Below are positions 60,096 to 64,000 of a stretch of 64,000 bases of DNA, one piece after another. The position numbers and the translations under genes were made by a program. Numbering within the stretch: the first letter of the stretch is position 1; the number at the start of each line of letters is the position of its first letter. Location: assembly GCA_963829235.1 (NCBI GenBank), contig CAWHIF010000005.1, positions 186,001 to 250,000 of the forward strand, given 5' to 3'. Under the pieces are notes generated by a model, which was given only the letters and a program-made list of their open reading frames with translations, was not told the DNA's origin and did no database searches. The stretch is from Bog-756 sp963829235. GTDB lineage: Bacteria > Actinomycetota > Acidimicrobiia > Acidimicrobiales > RAAP-2.

Positions 60096-60129
60096 CGACG
60101 AGAACGGGGCCGGAGCCCCGTCCTCGTCG
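60096..60129 (-). terminator. Long GC stem-loop behind paralog 4 (copy 4 of 5)
   Basis: Arms 60096-60110 and 60115-60129 with one A x C mismatch, loop CGGA. A perfect GCCCGA/TCGGGC small hairpin lies between it and the stop at 60171. Flanks ACACG and GTACGGCGT match copies 1-3. No T-run. Confidence 0.7.
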
Positions 60130-60170
60130 GTACGGCGTGCCCGATGGCTCGGGCGATGATGCTGTGACTC

Positions 60171-60806
60171 CTAGCCCAGGCTGATCGGGGTCGCTCCAGG
60201 CTCAGTCTCGATGGCAAGAGACTTGAGGCCGGTCTTGGACGCGCAAGCCGTGGCCAATGCAGTCACGGTCTCCGTAGTCTGTGCGGAGGTCTTGTCCGAT
60301 CCACCCTTGTTGCTGCCGAGGAACGATCCGGTGGCTGTTCCCTTGACCTTGCCGGGGATGGTGAACGTGCCGTGGCTGCTCTTGGTTCCACCGGCGATGC
60401 TCTTGATATTGAGCACCGAGCTCCCAGCCGCTGTTGGGGCCCACTTCGTGGTCAAGGTGCCCGAGTCGGTGATGCTGGCCGCAGTCAGTCCACCGCACGT
60501 GCCTCCCTTGCCCTTGGTGCTCTTGATCGTGCCGCTCACCGCACCACCGGTCACAGTCTGCTTCGTGGAGCCCTTGACCGTGCAGCCCGAGACCGTGGCC
60601 TTGACGGTCGTGGTCGTCACACCCGACGTATAGCCCTTGAGGGTCAGTGCGGGCGAGAAGGACACTGTGCCGGTCAGCTTCGAACAGGTGATGGTATCGG
60701 TACCAACAGTGTGGGGATTGGACGCACCGGCCATACCACCGCTGACGGCGATGATACTGACAGGCATCGCGATCGCCGCAGCGACCACTAGCAACTTGCG
60801 AATCAT
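60171..60806 (-). CDS. Secreted paralog family, member 4 (unknown function)
   Basis: 211 residues from ATG 60806 (AAAGGAGCAAAC upstream). Signal peptide MIRKLLVVAAAIAMPVSIIA, mature start near ASNPHTVGTDTITC. It keeps the family blocks GYTSGVTTTTVKATVSGC, SITDSGTLTTKW, HGTFTIPGKVKGTATGSFLGSN and SLAIETEPG. It is closest to member 2 at the C-terminus (same SLAIETEPGA block). It is separated from members 1-3 by 18 kb, with member 5 directly upstream, so this is a second tandem group. Confidence 0.85.
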   Translation of the reverse strand: MIRKLLVVAAAIAMPVSIIAVSGGMAGASNPHTVGTDTITCSKLTGTVSFSPALTLKGYTSGVTTTTVKATVSGCTVKGSTKQTVTGGAVSGTIKSTKGKGGTCGGLTAASITDSGTLTTKWAPTAAGSSVLNIKSIAGGTKSSHGTFTIPGKVKGTATGSFLGSNKGGSDKTSAQTTETVTALATACASKTGLKSLAIETEPGATPISLG

Positions 60807-60838
60807 GTTTGCTCCTTTTTCTTCCATGCACCCATGGA
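60807..60838 (-). promoter_or_regulatory. 5' leader of paralog 4 with TCCATG-N4-CATGGA element
   Basis: Element at 60823-60838, 16 bases before the ATG and in front of the RBS. Stem bases are identical to the other copies; on the gene strand the loop is GGTG in place of GAGA. Confidence 0.65.
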
Positions 60839-61007
60839 GTCGAAAACGGGCGACGACTGTCCCCCACTTCGGAATCGTCAGACGACGTTTCCACCCAGTA
60901 ACAACGCAACGGGTAGTCATTCCGTTACAGCCCGTCCCCGACGGTGCTCGTGACCTGGCGATCGTCGATGTCGATCAGCTTGCGCGCACGGCGCTCAGGC
61001 GTACACG

Positions 61008-61041
61008 CGACGAGGGCGGGGCCTGAGCCCCGTCCCCGTCG
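61008..61041 (-). terminator. Long GC stem-loop behind paralog 5 (copy 5 of 5)
   Basis: Arms 61008-61022 and 61027-61041 with a G:T pair and an A x C mismatch, loop CTGA; the most diverged copy. It lies about 40 bases behind the stop at 61082. Confidence 0.65.
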
Positions 61042-61081
61042 GTACGGCGTATGCCCTATGAGCCGGGCGATCGGTCGCGAT

Positions 61082-61729
61082 TTAGCCGAGGCTCACCGCC
61101 TTCTTGCCCGGATCGGTCTGGATCTTCAGCGTGCTGACACCGGCCTTGCAGGTGGTGAGGATCTGGGCGATCGTGTCACTCGTCTCGGCGTTGGAGACAT
61201 CCGACTGGCCCTTGTTGCTGCCGAGGAACGAACCGCTTGCCGATCCCTTGACCTTGCCCGGAATGGTGAAGGTCCCATGGCCACTGCTACTGGTGGCTCC
61301 CGTCACGCTCTTCACTCCGAGGACCGAGTTGGCGTCTTTGGGACTGGCGGTCCACGTCGTGGTCAGGGTGCCGGATTCCGTGGAACTTCCCTCGAGCCCG
61401 GCGCACGTACCGGCCTTCTTGCTCGCCGTTCCCTTGGCACCGGTGATGGTTCCCTTCACCGAGCCCTTGGTGACCGTCGTCTTGAACGATCCCGAGGCCT
61501 TGCAGCCGGTCAACGTGGCGTTGACCGTGGTTTTGACGGCTTCGTTGACGTAGCCGGTGTCGTTCAGCTTCGGCGAGAAGGTGATCGTTCCCGAGATGGC
61601 AGTACAGACGACATCGTCAGTTGCCGCGCTCCCGGCTTTGGCGTTGGCGCTGGCCGTACCACCGGTGAGGGCGATCAGGCTGAGAGGCATGGCGATCGCC
61701 GCAGCGACCACAAGCAGCTTGCGGATCAT
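61082..61729 (-). CDS. Secreted paralog family, member 5 (unknown function)
   Basis: 215 residues from ATG 61729 (AAAGGAGCAATC upstream). Signal peptide MIRKLLVVAAAIAMPLSLIA. The mature start ASANAKAGSAATDDVVC differs from the NPHT opening of the others. It keeps GTFTIPGKVKGSASGSFLGSNKG, SSTESGTLTTTWTASP and a C-terminal SLG. It is the most distant member at the N-terminus (GYVNEAVKTTVNATLTGC in place of GYTSG). Cys positions are conserved. The function is unknown; secretion and a beta-rich fold are the only supported statements. Confidence 0.85.
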   Translation of the reverse strand: MIRKLLVVAAAIAMPLSLIALTGGTASANAKAGSAATDDVVCTAISGTITFSPKLNDTGYVNEAVKTTVNATLTGCKASGSFKTTVTKGSVKGTITGAKGTASKKAGTCAGLEGSSTESGTLTTTWTASPKDANSVLGVKSVTGATSSSGHGTFTIPGKVKGSASGSFLGSNKGQSDVSNAETSDTIAQILTTCKAGVSTLKIQTDPGKKAVSLG

Positions 61730-61761
61730 GATTGCTCCTTTTGGTTCCATGGACCCATGGA
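61730..61761 (-). promoter_or_regulatory. 5' leader of paralog 5 with TCCATG-N4-CATGGA element
   Basis: Element at 61746-61761, 16 bases before the ATG, next to the RBS. The gene-strand loop is GGTC. Confidence 0.65.
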
Positions 61762-61961
61762 CGAAGGCGGGTCCCCCGCCGAACGACTATGCCCACGTCG
61801 GAAATCGTCAAACCGACGTTTCCAACACCGGTCACGACGCTGCGGGTCGCCCCTTGTCCACAACCCGTAGCTCCGTCCGCGCCGGGCCCGGCTGCCATCG
61901 ACCGCTGATCACGACCCTCCCGACCGGGCCACCGGCCCCCGAGCTCCGTTCCCGCAGGTCC
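61762..61961. other. Intergenic region between paralog 5 and the leuA leader
   Basis: About 200 bases between divergent units. The part next to paralog 5 shares GGGTCCCCC and GACGTTTCCAAC-type blocks with the upstream region of paralog 4. No gene is seen. Confidence 0.5.
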
Positions 61962-61990
61962 TTGACGGGTGCGGAGCCACCTGCCACCAT
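61962..61990 (+). promoter_or_regulatory. Probable leuA promoter
   Basis: TTGACG (61962-61967), 17-base spacer, CACCAT (61985-61990). The expected transcription start lies within a few bases of the leader ATG at 62000, so the leader peptide would be read from an almost leaderless mRNA; no RBS is present before that ATG. Confidence 0.5.
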
Positions 61991-61999
61991 TGGACTGTC

Positions 62000-62038
62000 A
62001 TGTTCATCGCCACCACCTCGGAACTCCTCCTTACCTGA
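62000..62038 (+). CDS. leuA leader peptide (12 residues, three Leu codons in a row)
   Basis: Reads MFIATTSELLLT and stops with TGA at 62036-62038. The three consecutive Leu codons (CTC CTC CTT, 62024-62032) sit just before the stop, as in known leucine attenuators. Ribosome stalling there when leucyl-tRNA is short would change folding of the hairpins downstream. Confidence 0.7.
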   Translation: MFIATTSELLLT

Positions 62039-62039
62039 C

Positions 62040-62063
62040 GGCGAGCGCCACATCGCGTTCGCC
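62040..62063 (+). promoter_or_regulatory. Attenuator hairpin following the leader peptide
   Basis: GGCGAGCG (62040-62047) pairs with CGTTCGCC (62056-62063), eight pairs with one G:T, loop of eight bases. It starts directly after the leader stop codon, where a pause or competing hairpin is expected. Confidence 0.6.
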
Positions 62064-62068
62064 CGCAA

Positions 62069-62100
62069 CCTCCTGAGCCGAAATGGCCAGGGGGTTTTTT
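62069..62100 (+). terminator. Intrinsic terminator of the leuA attenuator
   Basis: CCTCCTGAGCC (62069-62079) pairs with GGCCAGGGGG (62085-62094) as a ten-pair stem with one bulged A, loop GAAAT, followed by six T (62095-62100). This is the only strong stem plus T-run noticed in the window. Confidence 0.8.
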
Positions 62101-62164
62101 GTTGGGTCACACTCAGAGCCGACACACAGAGCACCAGACACCGCACACCTTGGGAGCATCAGCA

Positions 62165-64000
62165 ATGACGAACGAACCGAACCCCGGATCGACGACAGGC
62201 CACAATGACCACAGACGCAGGCTGGACATGCCCTGTGACGTCTCGCCGATGCCGTTCCATCTCTACCGGCCCTACCGTCCCCTGACCCTGCCCGACAGGA
62301 CCTGGCCTGACCGCGACCTGACCCGGGCCCCCCGGTGGGCCAGCGTGGACCTGCGCGACGGCAACCAGGCGCTGGTCGACCCCATGGACTCCGAGCGCAA
62401 GCTGAAACTGTTCAGCACGCTCGTCGGCATCGGCTTCAAGGAGATCGAGGTGGGGTTCCCCGCCGCCTCCCAGACCGACTTCGACTTCCAACGGCAGATC
62501 ATCGACGAGGGGCTGATCCCTGACGATGTGACCATCCAGGTGCTCGTCCAGTGCCGCGAGGAACTGATCGAGCGAACCTTCGAGTCACTGGTGGGTGCCC
62601 CCCGGGCCATCGTGCACTTCTACAACTCCACGTCCGAGCTGCAGCGTCGGGTGGTGTTCGGCCTCGACAGGGCCGGAATCGTCGATATCGCCGTCAACGC
62701 GGCCCACCTGTGCAAGAAATTCGAACCCACCGTTCCGGGAACCGATATCCGCTACGAATACTCGCCGGAGAGCTTCACCGGCACCGAGCCCGAGTTCGCG
62801 GTCGAGATCTGCGAGGCGGTGATGGCGGTGATCGAACCCACGCCCGACCGCCCGATCATCATCAACCTGCCCAACACCGTTGAGATGTACGGGCCCACTG
62901 TCTATGCCGACGTCATCGAATGGTTCGACCGGACCATCGCCCACCGCGACTCGATCATCCTCAGCGTCCATCCCCACAACGACCGGGGAACGGCCGTGGC
63001 CGCGGCCGAGCTGGCCGTCCTGGCCGGCGCCGACCGGGTGGAGGGGACGCTGTTCGGGAACGGGGAGCGCACCGGCAACGTCGATGTGGTCACCTTGGCC
63101 TTGAACCTCTTCTCCCAGGGCGTGGATCCCGCCCTCGACTTCGGCGATATCGACCGCGTCCGGCGGGTCGCCGAGTACGCCACCCGGATGCCGGTCCACC
63201 CGCGACATCCCTACGCCGGCGACCTCGTCTACACCGCGTTCTCCGGATCGCACCAGGACGCCATCAAGAAGGGCTTTGCCGCCATCGGCGACGACTACGA
63301 CCACTGGGAGGTTCCCTATCTGCCCATCGATCCGAGTCACACCGGACGGACCTACGAGGCCATCATCCAGGTGAACAGCCAGTCCGGCAAGGGCGGAGTG
63401 GCCTACGTGATGGACACCGAGCACGGACTCGACCTTCCCCGCCGCCTCCAGATCGAGTTCTCCAAGGAGGTCCAGGCCATCACCGAGGACAGCGGCACGG
63501 TGATCCGGGCCGGCGAGATGTGGGACGCATTCCAGAAGACCTACCTCGCCGACACCGGCGTGCGGCTCATCGGCAGCGAGGTGACCACCGGTGGCCGTCA
63601 CACCACGGTCACCGCCCAGCTGCTGGTGGACGGAGACCCGAAGACGGTGATGGGTGAGGGCAATGGACCGATCGACGCGCTGGTCGGCGCCCTGCGCACC
63701 GAACTGGGCGTCGAGTTCGAAGTGAAGGACTACAGCGAGCACGCGCTCACTGCGGGCAGCGGCGCATCGGCCGTCGCCTACGTGGAGGCGGAGGGACCGG
63801 ATGGATCGACGTGGTGGGGCGTGGGCATGGACTCGAGCATTCTCGACGCGTCGCTCCACGCGGTGGTCGAGCGCGGCCAGCCGGGCGCGGGAGCGGCTCC
63901 TCGCCTCCTGACCCGACATGGGCGGGGAATCCGGCGCTGCCGGCGCGCGGCCATCCCTGGTCATGGCCCGTGCGGCTCCCGGTTACGATTCATCCTGCGC
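62165..64000 (+). CDS. leuA: 2-isopropylmalate synthase (3' end not reached)
   Basis: Starts at ATG 62165 with GGGAG eight bases upstream; 612 codons are open to the window edge. Long actinobacterial form. It has WASVDLRDGNQALVDPM near residue 57 (catalytic Arg/Asp), HPHNDRGTAVAAAELA near 265 (metal HxH), and GADRVEGTLFGNGERTGNVD near 282. The C-terminal regulatory domain shows TGGRHTTVTAQLLVDGD and GPIDALVGALR, and ends with SSILDASLHAVV near 570. LeuA joins acetyl-CoA and 2-ketoisovalerate, the first step to leucine. Homologues usually stop soon after that last block; the tail here is Arg/Gly-rich, so a stop beyond 64000 or a base slip near 63890 is possible. Confidence 0.95.
   Translation, partial: MTNEPNPGSTTGHNDHRRRLDMPCDVSPMPFHLYRPYRPLTLPDRTWPDRDLTRAPRWASVDLRDGNQALVDPMDSERKLKLFSTLVGIGFKEIEVGFPAASQTDFDFQRQIIDEGLIPDDVTIQVLVQCREELIERTFESLVGAPRAIVHFYNSTSELQRRVVFGLDRAGIVDIAVNAAHLCKKFEPTVPGTDIRYEYSPESFTGTEPEFAVEICEAVMAVIEPTPDRPIIINLPNTVEMYGPTVYADVIEWFDRTIAHRDSIILSVHPHNDRGTAVAAAELAVLAGADRVEGTLFGNGERTGNVDVVTLALNLFSQGVDPALDFGDIDRVRRVAEYATRMPVHPRHPYAGDLVYTAFSGSHQDAIKKGFAAIGDDYDHWEVPYLPIDPSHTGRTYEAIIQVNSQSGKGGVAYVMDTEHGLDLPRRLQIEFSKEVQAITEDSGTVIRAGEMWDAFQKTYLADTGVRLIGSEVTTGGRHTTVTAQLLVDGDPKTVMGEGNGPIDALVGALRTELGVEFEVKDYSEHALTAGSGASAVAYVEAEGPDGSTWWGVGMDSSILDASLHAVVERGQPGAGAAPRLLTRHGRGIRRCRRAAIPGHGPCGSRLRFILR

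Noticed and set aside
1..64000. tRNA, rRNA, insertion sequences, prophage or replication origin
   Set aside because: I looked in the intergenic stretches for cloverleaf ends, transposase motifs and terminal repeats and found none that could be supported.

Overview
The window is chromosomal DNA from a high-GC actinobacterium. The evidence is GC-rich third codon positions, frequent GTG and TTG starts, a PASTA-type Ser/Thr kinase, a 13E12/DUF222-HNH protein, a long-form LeuA, and many 1- to 4-base gene overlaps. A deep branch such as Acidimicrobiia fits (secreted G1 acid peptidase, unfamiliar secreted paralogs), but that placement is inference.

Positions 1-28.5 kb are a cell-surface polysaccharide region. 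It holds glycosyltransferases, a Wzm/Wzt-type ABC exporter, a WbsX-like protein, two sulfotransferase-like proteins, a polymerase-like membrane protein, a Wzz/tyrosine-kinase-like protein whose P-loop is degenerate, a CapD-like dehydratase, a nucleotide-sugar 6-dehydrogenase, an epimerase, an odd PAP2 protein, a LuxR-type regulator, an FkbH-like HAD/SGNH protein, a CDF metal exporter and a secreted GH43-like protein. The dehydratase and the dehydrogenase are broken by a dense cluster of single-base frameshifts between about 15.97 and 18.0 kb; coding similarity resumes in another frame after each slip.

Positions 28.5-39.3 kb are housekeeping and lipid genes: an esterase-gatC-gatA-gatB operon, an SCP2-domain protein, an MFS transporter, an SDR dehydrogenase, a frameshifted adenine-specific DNA methyltransferase, and a PASTA kinase translationally coupled to a HIT-like protein.

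Positions 39.5-42.3 kb and 60.1-61.8 kb carry five paralogous secreted proteins of 211-215 residues with no recognised function. Each has a hairpin directly upstream of its ribosome-binding site and a long GC-rich stem-loop behind its stop codon.

Positions 42.6-55.2 kb hold a long minus-strand gene run, puuD-aldehyde dehydrogenase-small membrane ORF-MFS-acyl-CoA synthetase-succinate-semialdehyde-type dehydrogenase-cysteine desulfurase-mnmA-ligA, with a divergent glutamine-synthetase-like gene. Together the catabolic genes suggest gamma-glutamylated polyamine breakdown.

Positions 55.3-58.2 kb are an ECF sigma factor, a membrane protein with a very long Gly/Ser/Thr repeat tail, and a G1 glutamic peptidase, all overlapping or nearly so. 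A DUF222-HNH gene follows. The window ends in leuA, which is preceded by a classical-looking leucine attenuator: a 12-residue leader peptide with three Leu codons, a hairpin, and a terminator with a T-run.
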